The translations under genes were made by a program, and so were the position numbers. Below the pieces are notes generated by a model. It had not been told where the DNA came from. It did not search any database and was given only the letters and a program-made list of their open reading frames with translations. Positions 1 to 6,278 of a stretch of 8,740 bases of DNA are shown one piece after another. This DNA is from Pseudomonadota bacterium (GTDB lineage Bacteria; Desulfobacterota; Desulfobacteria; Desulfobacterales; RPRI01), in contig JAHJRK010000210.1 in the NCBI GenBank assembly GCA_018830925.1, positions 1 to 8,740 of the forward strand. The letters are read 5' to 3'. Position 1 is the stretch's first letter. Each line of letters begins with the position of its first letter.

Positions 1-1346
1 CTTATAACCTCTGCCATGTAAGCGTAATCATTATGCTCTTCAACAGTCTTTATCGAGTATTTTCTGTAAGCCGATTTTAAAGGTTTTCCGTTTTCAAACA
101 CAACCATGGCGGATACCGGATTTTTTCCTGAAATATTTGAATTGTCAAAACATTCGATTCTTTTCGGTGCGTTATCCATGCCAAGGCGCTTCTGAAGGCG
201 AAAAAGCAGGTCGGCGGATGAAACAATGGAGGATATTATATTGTTCAGCTCATTTTTTGCATTATGAACAGCCATTTTAACAAGATCAAAACGTTCTCCC
301 TTTTTGGGTTCGCAGATTTTGACCTTCTCTCCTTTAACCTCCGTCAGCCATTCTTCAAGTAGGGGCGCGTCCTCCATCTCAACGGATACAACCACCTCTT
401 CAGGTATAAGATCGGCTTTCTCATAATACTGTCTTATGAATTGCCTCAGCATCCCGGATTCAGCTGAAATCACCGCCTTGAAACTGAAATGCCGGGTTCC
501 CTGCAGATAGCCGCCCCTTATTACAAGCACAGTTATTACCGAATGTTCATTCTGACGAACAAGAGCGAATACATCCCTGTCCATGAAATCCGTTGTAACC
601 ACAACCTGTCTTTCAAGTGTTTCCCGGATCGAAAAGAGCCTGTCCCTGTAAACTGCCGCAAGCTCATAATCCCGAGCCTGCGCAGCCTTCTCCATTTTAT
701 CTTTTATCTCCCTGATAAGAACAGGGGTTCTTCCTTTTAAAAAGAGTATAACTTCTTTTACTATCTCCCCGTAAACCGATTTATCTATATCATTGCAGCA
801 GGGACCGAGGCAGGTTCCCATCTGGAAATTAAGGCATGGCCGAGTTCTTTTTTTAAAATTTACTGTCTTGCACTTTCTGAGTCTGAATGTTTTATGTATC
901 AGTCTCAGGGTCCGGCGGATTGCCTGAGAAGAAGCAAACGGACCGAAATAGATTGCATTGTCATTTCCGGTTTTTCTGATAATCGCAAGATTCGGATAAG
1001 GGCTTTTGATGTCGAGTCTGAGGGAGGGATATCGCTTGTCATCTTTTAATATTACGTTATATCTGGGCTTGTGCTTCTTAATCAGGTTTGACTCAAGAAT
1101 CAGAGCTTCTTTTTCCGTTCCCGTGATTATGGTTTCATATGAAGTTATTTTTTTTATCAGAAGGCCCGTTTTCAGGTTAATCTGCTGCTGCCGGTTTGAA
1201 TCTGCTCCTGTAAAATATGAAGAAAGCCGCTTTTTTAAATTCAGCGCCTTTCCAATATAGATTATCTCTCCGCCGGCATCTTTCATCAGGTAGACACCGG
1301 GGCCTGTTGAAACATCCGATAATTTTTCCATTAAATGATCCGGCAT
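1..1346 (-). CDS. uvrC: UvrABC excinuclease subunit C, 3' part cut off by the window edge
   Basis: UvrC makes both incisions around a DNA lesion after UvrA and UvrB have loaded. The reading frame is open from the ATG at 1346 down to the window edge, giving about 448 residues of a protein usually near 600. The N-terminal GIY-YIG nuclease domain is visible (GPGVYLMKDAGGEIIYIGKA, residues about 15-34). A cysteine pattern C-x11-C-x7-C-x3-C follows at about residues 159, 171, 179 and 183; this matches the spacing of the Fe-S ligands known in E. coli UvrC and sits in the RPCLNFQMGTCLGPC region. A UVR motif (KMEKAAQARDYELAAVYRDR) lies near residues 205-230. The segment IECFDNSN with Asp401 starts the RNase H-like 5'-incision domain, whose remainder is outside. 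The start at 1346 is preceded by AAGG five bases upstream; an in-frame ATG at 1331 is the alternative. uvrC is the last visible gene of the ispF-cysS-uvrB-uvrC series, separated from uvrB by 288 bp of repeats. I checked several stretches and saw no frameshift. Confidence 0.96.
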   Translation of the reverse strand, partial: MPDHLMEKLSDVSTGPGVYLMKDAGGEIIYIGKALNLKKRLSSYFTGADSNRQQQINLKTGLLIKKITSYETIITGTEKEALILESNLIKKHKPRYNVILKDDKRYPSLRLDIKSPYPNLAIIRKTGNDNAIYFGPFASSQAIRRTLRLIHKTFRLRKCKTVNFKKRTRPCLNFQMGTCLGPCCNDIDKSVYGEIVKEVILFLKGRTPVLIREIKDKMEKAAQARDYELAAVYRDRLFSIRETLERQVVVTTDFMDRDVFALVRQNEHSVITVLVIRGGYLQGTRHFSFKAVISAESGMLRQFIRQYYEKADLIPEEVVVSVEMEDAPLLEEWLTEVKGEKVKICEPKKGERFDLVKMAVHNAKNELNNIISSIVSSADLLFRLQKRLGMDNAPKRIECFDNSNISGKNPVSAMVVFENGKPLKSAYRKYSIKTVEEHNDYAYMAEVI

Positions 1347-1401
1347 ATTAACCTTATTAACTACTGAAGACTTCGCAGAAAATACTGTTTTACCCGCTGA
1401 T

Positions 1402-1441
1402 GAAGAGCAAAACAGCAGAATGGCTTTCTACAAAGCCGTCA
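1402..1441. repeat. Relic of a family B palindromic element (right end only)
   Basis: This 40-bp stretch matches the right-hand 40 bp of the element at 3731-3770 at 35 of 40 positions, including the shared CAGCAGAATG block and the terminal AAGCCGTCA. Its terminal repeat has decayed (GGCTTTCTACAAAGCCGTCA instead of GACTTTTTACGAAGCCGTCA). No matching left arm is recognisable between here and the uvrC start, so it looks like an old truncated copy. It abuts the family A element that begins next to it. Confidence 0.75.
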
Positions 1442-1642
1442 ATATTGACGCTATCGTAAAAAGTTATATGTGAACGGATTTGAGATTTTTGGGAAACAGA
1501 TTTTTGAATCACTGAGTGTTAAAAATCACAAGCTGTTTGAGGGCATTAGCCCGAGTTCTTGTGATTTAGCGAAGTGATTTAAAAATCCCCAAAAAGCTCA
1601 TTGAGTGAACATATTTCGACTTTTTACGAGTTCATCAATATT
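1441..1642. repeat. Family A element: full-length imperfect palindrome (MITE-like) between uvrB and uvrC
   Basis: The two ends are inverted copies of AATATTGAyGnnnTCGTAAAAAGT (1441-1464 and 1619-1642). The symmetry continues inward: TATGTGAAC and TGAGATTTTTGGG on the left pair with the complement of AAAAAGCTCA and GTGAACATA on the right. A perfect 10-bp pair AAATCACAAG / CTTGTGATTT encloses a small GGGC-ATTA-GCCC tip near 1542-1552. The whole unit could fold into one long hairpin. No open reading frame of note lies inside. Positions 1553-1602 recur at 5841-5890 with 49 of 50 identities. The right terminal repeat overlaps the stop codon of uvrB. A non-autonomous transposable element is the simplest reading; a structured RNA is possible. 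Confidence 0.8.
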
Positions 1643-3626
1643 CAAAAATTATCTTTTTCTTTATAGCGCTGATTCTGTCCCTCAGTTCGGCGGCTTTTTC
1701 AAATTCAAGTTCACGGGCCGCATTTTCCATCTCTTTTTCAAGAATTAATATAATCTCATCGAGATTATCGAGGGAATGATATTTGGATATTGTTTCAGAC
1801 ACCTTATCCTCTGCCGTGAGTGATTCCGAAACCTGCGCAAATACATGCGTAATCGCTTTCTCGATACCCACCGGTTTGATATTATGTTTTTTGTTAAATG
1901 ATTCCTGAATATTTCTCCTTCTGCTTGTTTCATCAATAGCCTTCCGCATTGAATTTGTGACAGCATCGCAATACATTATTATCTTCCCGTTAATATTTCT
2001 CGCAGCCCGTCCGCATGTCTGTATGAGCGCTCTTGCCGAGCGAAGGAAGCCTTCCTTATCCGCATCAAGCACCGCAACAAGAGAAACTTCCGGGATATCA
2101 AGACCTTCTCTTAAAAGATTTATTCCCACAAGAACGTCGAACTTGCCCGTCCTGAGATCATGGATGATTTCCATCCTTTCCAGAGTTCCTATATCCGAAT
2201 GAAGATAACTCACCTTTATTCCCAGATCCGAATAATATTCGGTCAGATCCTCTGCCATGCGTTTTGTAAGAGTAGTGACAAGGACCCTCTCGTTTTTCTT
2301 TGTACAGGAGACTATCTCCTCATAAAGATCATCTACCTGGTTTTCCGCCCTTCTGATTGCAATCGGAGGGTCAACAAGTCCGGTCGGTCTTACAATAAGC
2401 TGAACAAGTGAATCCTTTCCCTTTTCAAGCTCGAAATCAGCAGGCGTAGCCGAAACATATATCACCTGTGATACTCTCGATTCGAATTCCTCGAACTTAA
2501 GGGGTCTGTTGTCAACAGCTGAAGGAAGCCTGAACCCGTAATTTACCAGTGTCTCTTTTCTCGATCTGTCACCTTTATACATTCCGTGAAGTTGCGGAAC
2601 TGAGATATGGCTTTCATCGATAAACAGCAGGTAATCGGATGGAAAATAATCGAGAAGAGTCGGAGGCGGCTCTCCGGGCGCTCTTCCGGTCAAATGGCGG
2701 GAATAGTTTTCTATCCCGTTGCAGTAACCGATCTCCTGCATCATCTCAATGTCGAAATGAGTTCTCTCTTCTATTCGCTGTGCTTCTATATACTTGTTTT
2801 CATTTCTGAAATATTCTATTCTCTCCTTCAACTCCGGCACAATAGACTCAATGGCCCTCTGGAGAGTCATTTTCTGAGTAACATAATGACTGGCAGGAAA
2901 TATTGTTGTGCCGTTTAATTTATTCAAAACAGATCCCTTAAGAGGATCGATTTCCGATATGCTCTCGACCTGATCTCCGAAAAAATTTACACGGACAGCT
3001 TTCTCTTCTTCATATGCGGGAAAAATCTCCACCCTGTCACCCCTGACCCTGAAGCTTCCCCTGAAAAAATCAATGTCATTTCGTTCATAGTGCATGGAAA
3101 CAAGATCATGCAGGAATCTATCCCGATCCAGTTCCATGTTTTTCTCAATGTCGACCCTCATCGCGAGATAATCTTCGGGGGCTCCAAGTCCGAAAATGCA
3201 TGAAACGCTTGCCACGACAATAACATCCCGCCGGGTAAGAACGGAGCGTGTCGCGGAATGCCTCAGTTTGTCTATCATGTCGTTTATGGACGAATCTTTC
3301 TGGATATAAGTATCGCTCGAAGGGATATAGGCTTCAGGCTGGTAGTAATCATAATAGCTTACGAAATATTCGACCGCGTTTTCAGGAAAAAGCGATTTGA
3401 ACTCGCTGTACAACTGGGCCGCGAGAGTTTTATTGGGCGCTATGACAAGTGTTGGTTTACCGGAATTTTCAATCAGGTTTGCCATTGTAAATGTTTTTCC
3501 GGATCCTGTTACGCCAAGAAGCACCTGGTGTTTTTTTCCGGACGACACGCCTGAAGTTAATGCCTCAATTGCATTCGGCTGATCTCCCTTAGGCAAATAT
3601 TCCGATACTATCTTAAATTTATGCAT
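1635..3626 (-). CDS. uvrB: UvrABC excinuclease subunit B (DNA damage-verifying helicase)
   Basis: UvrB receives damaged DNA from UvrA, inserts a beta-hairpin to verify the lesion and recruits UvrC. The 663-residue protein is complete and of normal length. It has the conserved start FKIVSEYLPKGDQPNAI, Walker A GVTGSGKT (38-45), the beta-hairpin YYDYYQPEAYIPSSDTYIQK (91-110), the DESH box (337-340), VSATPADFELE (391-401), motif VI QTCGRAARN (536-544) and a C-terminal UVR motif that contacts UvrC (about 624-658). I chose the ATG at 3626 because family homology begins there. The frame stays open upstream to 3725, but those 33 residues are encoded mainly by a palindromic repeat and do not resemble UvrB. 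No clear Shine-Dalgarno sequence precedes 3626. The stop TGA (1637-1635) is the first triplet of a repeat terminus. uvrB lies 141 bp downstream of cysS, a gap filled by a repeat. Confidence 0.98.
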   Translation of the reverse strand: MHKFKIVSEYLPKGDQPNAIEALTSGVSSGKKHQVLLGVTGSGKTFTMANLIENSGKPTLVIAPNKTLAAQLYSEFKSLFPENAVEYFVSYYDYYQPEAYIPSSDTYIQKDSSINDMIDKLRHSATRSVLTRRDVIVVASVSCIFGLGAPEDYLAMRVDIEKNMELDRDRFLHDLVSMHYERNDIDFFRGSFRVRGDRVEIFPAYEEEKAVRVNFFGDQVESISEIDPLKGSVLNKLNGTTIFPASHYVTQKMTLQRAIESIVPELKERIEYFRNENKYIEAQRIEERTHFDIEMMQEIGYCNGIENYSRHLTGRAPGEPPPTLLDYFPSDYLLFIDESHISVPQLHGMYKGDRSRKETLVNYGFRLPSAVDNRPLKFEEFESRVSQVIYVSATPADFELEKGKDSLVQLIVRPTGLVDPPIAIRRAENQVDDLYEEIVSCTKKNERVLVTTLTKRMAEDLTEYYSDLGIKVSYLHSDIGTLERMEIIHDLRTGKFDVLVGINLLREGLDIPEVSLVAVLDADKEGFLRSARALIQTCGRAARNINGKIIMYCDAVTNSMRKAIDETSRRRNIQESFNKKHNIKPVGIEKAITHVFAQVSESLTAEDKVSETISKYHSLDNLDEIILILEKEMENAARELEFEKAAELRDRISAIKKKIIFEY

Positions 3627-3645
3627 ATAATTGTAATGGTTCGAG

Positions 3646-3770
3646 GGTTCAAGTGAAAAGCTCCATCTGCAAGGCGTGCGAATTCTGAGGAATGCGGCGT
3701 ACATGTTAGTACGCCGCAAAGACAAAGAAAGAAGCGCAACACAGCAGAATGACTTTTTACGAAGCCGTCA
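3646..3770. repeat. Family B element: imperfect palindrome (MITE-like) between cysS and uvrB
   Basis: The right end is GACTTTTTACGAAGCCGTCA (3751-3770), the terminal repeat shared with family A. The left end (about 3646-3664, GGTTCAAGTGAAAAGCTCC) is a degenerate inverted copy. The centre is a perfect hairpin TGCGGCGTAC-ATGTTA-GTACGCCGCA (3693-3718), and the flanking arms pair imperfectly (left ATCTGCAAGGCGTGCG against right CGCAACACAGCAGAAT). It begins about 20 bp upstream of the uvrB start codon, and its right end supplies the cysS stop codon. No T-tract follows the hairpin on either strand, so it does not look like a standard intrinsic terminator. Confidence 0.8.
3693..3718. other. Perfect 10-bp stem, 6-base loop hairpin at the core of the family B element
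   Basis: TGCGGCGTAC, loop ATGTTA, then GTACGCCGCA. This is the strongest short hairpin in the window. In the minus-strand mRNA it lies between the cysS stop and the uvrB start, where it could influence mRNA decay or local transcription termination. That role is inferred from position only. Confidence 0.85.
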
Positions 3771-5207
3771 GTTGAATTTCCATATAGTGCCGTCAGGCCG
3801 ATCCTCGATTAGAACATCCATATCCGAAAGTTTCTTTCTAATCTCATCTGCCTTTTTCCAGTCCTTTGCTTTTCTTGCTTCAAACCGCTCCTTGACCAAA
3901 GAGTCTATCAGGAACGGATCAATTGCTTTTTTCTCAATAAATTTAGTTTTCTTTCTTTCAAAATATGCTCCGGCAGACTCGGATAAAATACCCAGAATTT
4001 TCCCAATTCTACAGATGTCCGCGTGAATCGTTCCAATCATGATTTTAACATCACCGGGAATGCCTCCGCTGTTTTCGTCCATCAAACGGTTTATATGCCG
4101 GACAGCATCGAAAAGAATTCCAATGCCTTTCGCCGTGTTAAAATCATCATCCATTGCCCCGCAAAATTGTTTCCAATAATCTCCCGGTTCATCCTGAACC
4201 TCTTTTAAAACAAGGCCCGGATTTTCCTCCACCCGTTTCATGAGGGAGTAAATTTTATCAAGACCAGCATCAGATTCATCCATCGCCTTGTTTGTATAAT
4301 CGATAGGACTCCTGTAATGATTGGACAAAAGAAAGAGGCGTACAGAATCCGGATGGTATGATTTAAGTATATCCTTAATCAGGAGAAAATTACCGAGAGA
4401 CTTCGACATCTTCTCGTGATTTATGTTTACAAATCCGTTGTGAATCCAGTATTTTGCAAAAGGTTTTCCTGAAGCTCCCTCGGACTGGGCAATCTCGTTT
4501 TCATGATGCGGAAAAACAAGATCCTTGCCTCCTCCATGGATATCAAATGTTTCCCCCAGGTATGCGCTACTCATAGCCGAACACTCGATATGCCAGCCGG
4601 GTCTCCCCTTTCCCCAAGGACTGTCCCAGGAAGGTTCTCCAGGTTTTAACGACTTCCAGAGGGCAAAATCAAAGGGGTTTCTTTTCCTTTCATCTATATC
4701 AACCCTTGCGCCGGCTTCCATCTCTTCGATCCTTCGCCCGGACAGTTTTCCGTAATTTTCAAATTTTTCGACTGAATAAAATATATCCCCGTTTATCCTG
4801 TATGCCATCTCTTTTTCCAGCAGTTTTTCAATAAGAGTTATTATTCTGTCTATGTGCTCGGTTGCTCTCGGTTCTATGGTCGCTCTTTCAATGTTTAAGG
4901 CATTCATGTCCTCATAGAATTCTTTTATATATTTCTCGGCAACTTCAGACGTATCAACTCCAAGCTGCCCCGCACGATTTATAATCTTGTCGTCAACATC
5001 AGTAAAATTTCTGACATAAGTCACCTCAAATCCGGCTGCTTTCAGATACTTCAAAATAACATCGAAAACTATGACTGATCTTGCATGCCCGATGTGGCAG
5101 GAATCGTACACTGTTGGCCCGCACACATACATTGTCACTCTTCCCGTCTTCACAGGCACAAAAGGTACCTTCTTTCTCTCTAAAGTATTGTAAACGCGTA
5201 AAGACAT
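3768..5207 (-). CDS. cysS: Cysteinyl-tRNA synthetase (class I)
   Basis: This cytoplasmic enzyme charges tRNA-Cys with cysteine using ATP. The 479-residue protein is complete. The class I signatures HIGH (38-41) and KMSKS (266-270) are present. The zinc ligands Cys29, Cys209, His234 and Glu238 fall at or within one residue of the E. coli positions, in the contexts YVCGPTVYD, GWHIECSAMS and FPHHENEIAQSE. The C-terminal anticodon-binding part is present, with the KADEIRKKL segment and the terminal TIWKF. I chose the ATG at 5207 because it has a strong AGGAGG three bases upstream and family homology begins at MSLRVYNTL. The frame is open to 5249, but those 14 residues come from a GC-rich repeat. 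The TGA stop (3770-3768) lies inside the terminal repeat of the family B element. It follows ispF by 88 bp in the same direction, consistent with cotranscription. Confidence 0.98.
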   Translation of the reverse strand: MSLRVYNTLERKKVPFVPVKTGRVTMYVCGPTVYDSCHIGHARSVIVFDVILKYLKAAGFEVTYVRNFTDVDDKIINRAGQLGVDTSEVAEKYIKEFYEDMNALNIERATIEPRATEHIDRIITLIEKLLEKEMAYRINGDIFYSVEKFENYGKLSGRRIEEMEAGARVDIDERKRNPFDFALWKSLKPGEPSWDSPWGKGRPGWHIECSAMSSAYLGETFDIHGGGKDLVFPHHENEIAQSEGASGKPFAKYWIHNGFVNINHEKMSKSLGNFLLIKDILKSYHPDSVRLFLLSNHYRSPIDYTNKAMDESDAGLDKIYSLMKRVEENPGLVLKEVQDEPGDYWKQFCGAMDDDFNTAKGIGILFDAVRHINRLMDENSGGIPGDVKIMIGTIHADICRIGKILGILSESAGAYFERKKTKFIEKKAIDPFLIDSLVKERFEARKAKDWKKADEIRKKLSDMDVLIEDRPDGTIWKFN

Positions 5208-5210
5208 TTT

Positions 5211-5216
5211 CCTCCT
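5211..5216 (-). promoter_or_regulatory. cysS ribosome binding site
   Basis: AGGAGG on the minus strand, three bases before the ATG at 5207. It fixes the cysS start against the longer open frame beginning at 5249. Confidence 0.85.
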
Positions 5217-5217
5217 A

Positions 5218-5272
5218 TTGAAAATCCCCGCCGCAAGTCTGTCCGCCATACTTATTGGCGGAACCTTCGGCG
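5218..5272. repeat. Family C GC-rich hairpin repeat, copy 1, in the cysS leader
   Basis: The block at 5218-5247 (TTGAAAATCCCCGCCGCAAG then TCTGTCCGCC) matches 5800-5831 closely. The outer stem CGCCGcAAG / CTTCGGCG (5229-5237 with 5265-5272) and the inner stem TCCGCC / GGCGGA (5242-5247 with 5257-5262) make a strong structure on both strands. On the cysS transcript it ends just before the AGGAGG. It also creates a false upstream start for cysS. Confidence 0.7.
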
Positions 5273-5295
5273 AGGAATGTGCTCACTGTTTCGGT

Positions 5296-5763
5296 TTAAA
5301 CGATCGTAGCGATACACATCGCCGCGATACCTTCACCTTTTCCGATCATTCCGAGCCCCTCTGTGGTCGTGGCTTTGATATTAACGAGCCTTTCATCAAT
5401 TCCGGCATATCGCGCTATATTGGCTATCATTTCAGCCCTGTATGGAGATATCTTCGGCTTTTCGGCAAAAACAGTCGAATCGATATTATTAATAATGCAG
5501 CCGTTATTCTTTAACATATCACATGTTCCTGCGAGAATCTCAAGACTGCAGATATCTTTGTATAAAAGATCCGTATCGGGAAAATGAATTCCAATATCTC
5601 CAAGACCGGCAGCCCCCAGCAGAGCATCACAAATTGCATGAACAAGAACATCCGCATCCGAATGGCCAAGCAGGCCTTTTTCAAAAGGGATTTCTTTTCC
5701 GCCAAGAATAAGTTTACGACCATGAACAAGCCTGTGAATATCATATCCTATGCCGACACGCAT
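5296..5763 (-). CDS. ispF: 2-C-methyl-D-erythritol 2,4-cyclodiphosphate synthase (MEP pathway)
   Basis: IspF converts CDP-methylerythritol 2-phosphate to the cyclic diphosphate, with release of CMP, in the non-mevalonate isoprenoid route. The 155-residue protein has the usual length. The metal ligands Asp8 and His10 (GYDIHRL) and His42 (VLVHAICDALLGA) are in place. Also present are GHSDAD (33-38), DIGIHFPDTD (56-65) and the ATTTEGLGMIGKGEGIAA segment (131-148). The ATG at 5763 matches the family start MRVGIGYDIH. A TTG at 5772 would add three residues, but it leaves only about two bases after the AGGAG (5775-5779), too close for normal initiation; from the ATG the spacing is 11, slightly long. 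ispF is first in the minus-strand series ispF-cysS-uvrB-uvrC. No ispD is seen upstream. Confidence 0.97.
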   Translation of the reverse strand: MRVGIGYDIHRLVHGRKLILGGKEIPFEKGLLGHSDADVLVHAICDALLGAAGLGDIGIHFPDTDLLYKDICSLEILAGTCDMLKNNGCIINNIDSTVFAEKPKISPYRAEMIANIARYAGIDERLVNIKATTTEGLGMIGKGEGIAAMCIATIV

Positions 5764-5799
5764 CAGAATCAAATCTCCTGTTAATAATTTGTCTATTCT

Positions 5800-5840
5800 T
5801 TGAAGATCCCCGCAGCAAGCTACGGTCCGCCTGAGGCGGA
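5800..5840. repeat. Family C GC-rich hairpin repeat, copy 2, in the ispF leader
   Basis: TTGAAGATCCCCGCAGCAAG and the following CTACGGTCCGCC match copy 1 at 5218-5247, apart from one two-base gap and a few substitutions. The copy holds two small hairpins: CCGCAGC-AA-GCTACGG, and TCCGCC-TGA-GGCGGA (5826-5840). It lies about 20 bp upstream of the ispF Shine-Dalgarno in the same orientation as copy 1 has to cysS, and it is directly joined to a half copy of family A at 5841. Confidence 0.7.
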
Positions 5841-6030
5841 GAGTTCTTGTGATTTAGCGAAGTGATTTAAAAATCCCCCAAAAGCTCATTAGTAAGTTAG
5901 TAATTAATTTCTGCGTTTTTCTACCCCTCAAGGGGGTACTGAAAAGAGCGGCAAAATATAATTTCGTTAACGCACTTATCCCGTTTATCGGGGTTAAGTG
6001 AGCATATTGGGACTTTTTACGAAACCATCA
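5841..6030. repeat. Family A element, half copy interrupted by a 105-bp segment
   Basis: Positions 5841-5890 match 1553-1602 at 49 of 50 bases, and 5996-6030 matches 1603-1637 at 28 of 35, ending in the terminal repeat GACTTTTTACGAAACCATCA. The two blocks are adjacent in the full copy but are separated here by 5891-5995. The left arm and left terminus are absent, replaced by a family C repeat. It is therefore a mosaic, truncated copy and probably immobile. Confidence 0.8.
5891..5995. other. 105-bp hairpin-rich segment splitting the family A half copy
   Basis: The segment is absent from the equivalent place in the copy at 1441-1642. It opens with tandem TTAGTAA (5889-5895 and 5897-5903) and contains the hairpin TACCCC-TCAAG-GGGGTA (5922-5938) and the palindrome CGTTAACG (5965-5972). 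It ends in a longer stem CACTTA-TCCCG / CGGGG-TTAAGTG (5973-6000, one gap) that runs a few bases into the A sequence. There is no coding potential. It may be a separate small repeat inserted into A, or a variant interior of A. Confidence 0.55.
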
Positions 6031-6153
6031 TGTTTTTTGAAATCAAAAAAACCCTGTCATGTTCAAATGCCATATATCATCTTTTATTATTCATTTCCAT
6101 CTGTAAAGCGCAAAAATATTTTTTAATAATCTCTTGGAATTAAGCGTTTCCTG

Positions 6154-6170
6154 TGATATTTCAGATATCA
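6154..6170. promoter_or_regulatory. Operator-like dyad TGATAT-N5-ATATCA
   Basis: A perfect 6-bp dyad with a five-base spacer lies 115 bp upstream of the synthetase start. It falls near the -10 position expected for the weak plus-strand TTGGAA box at 6134-6139. In such AT-rich DNA it could arise by chance. Confidence 0.25.
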
Positions 6171-6209
6171 TTTTGTTGGGCATTTAATCTTTATCATACG
6201 AGGTATTGC

Positions 6210-6237
6210 GTTATATTTTATCCGTAAACGGTTCCAA
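6210..6237 (-). promoter_or_regulatory. Candidate sigma-70-type promoter for the ispF-cysS-uvrB-uvrC series
   Basis: On the minus strand, TTGGAA (6237-6232) is followed 16 bases later by TATAAC (6215-6210). This is a reasonable match to the -35 and -10 consensus. It would leave a leader of roughly 440 bases that includes the family A half copy and the family C repeat. No closer convincing promoter was seen, though one inside the repeats cannot be excluded. Confidence 0.35.
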
Positions 6238-6272
6238 GTAAAAAAGAGATTATTATCACATATTAATTATCC

Positions 6273-6278
6273 AGGGAG
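6273..6278 (+). promoter_or_regulatory. Ribosome binding site of the acyl-CoA synthetase gene
   Basis: AGGGAG lies six bases before the GTG at 6285 and supports that non-ATG start. The first internal in-frame ATG is codon 70, inside the conserved ATP-grasp domain, so it is not a credible start. Confidence 0.75.

Larger units (their letters stand above)
6125..6254. promoter_or_regulatory. Long inverted repeat around putative facing promoters
   Basis: The left arm AATAATCTCTTGGAA (6125-6139) is mirrored on the right by TTCCAAG (6232-6238) and AGAGATTATT (6245-6254), with six extra bases between the two parts. Each arm carries TTGGAA, a fair -35 box, pointing inward on its own strand. The middle is AT-rich. 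It could be paired operator sites or a structured leader; no regulator is encoded in the window. Confidence 0.4.

Noticed and set aside
1523..1570. CRISPR-like array suggested by repeated GTGATTT/AAATCAC units
   Set aside because: The copies are inverted or irregularly spaced parts of one palindrome; there are no regular spacers and no cas genes.
3258..3554. Plus-strand open frame inside uvrB
   Set aside because: It is antisense to the conserved N-terminal region of UvrB and is explained as a shadow of that gene.
5922..5938. TACCCC-TCAAG-GGGGTA hairpin as an intrinsic terminator
   Set aside because: Neither strand has a run of T after the stem, and it lies within repeat material upstream of both flanking genes rather than at a gene end.
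6083..6181. Short minus-strand frame in the divergent region (about 30 codons, beginning MPNKMISEIS)
   Set aside because: No ribosome binding site, no recognisable product, a stop codon directly in front, and strongly AT-rich sequence where such frames arise by chance.
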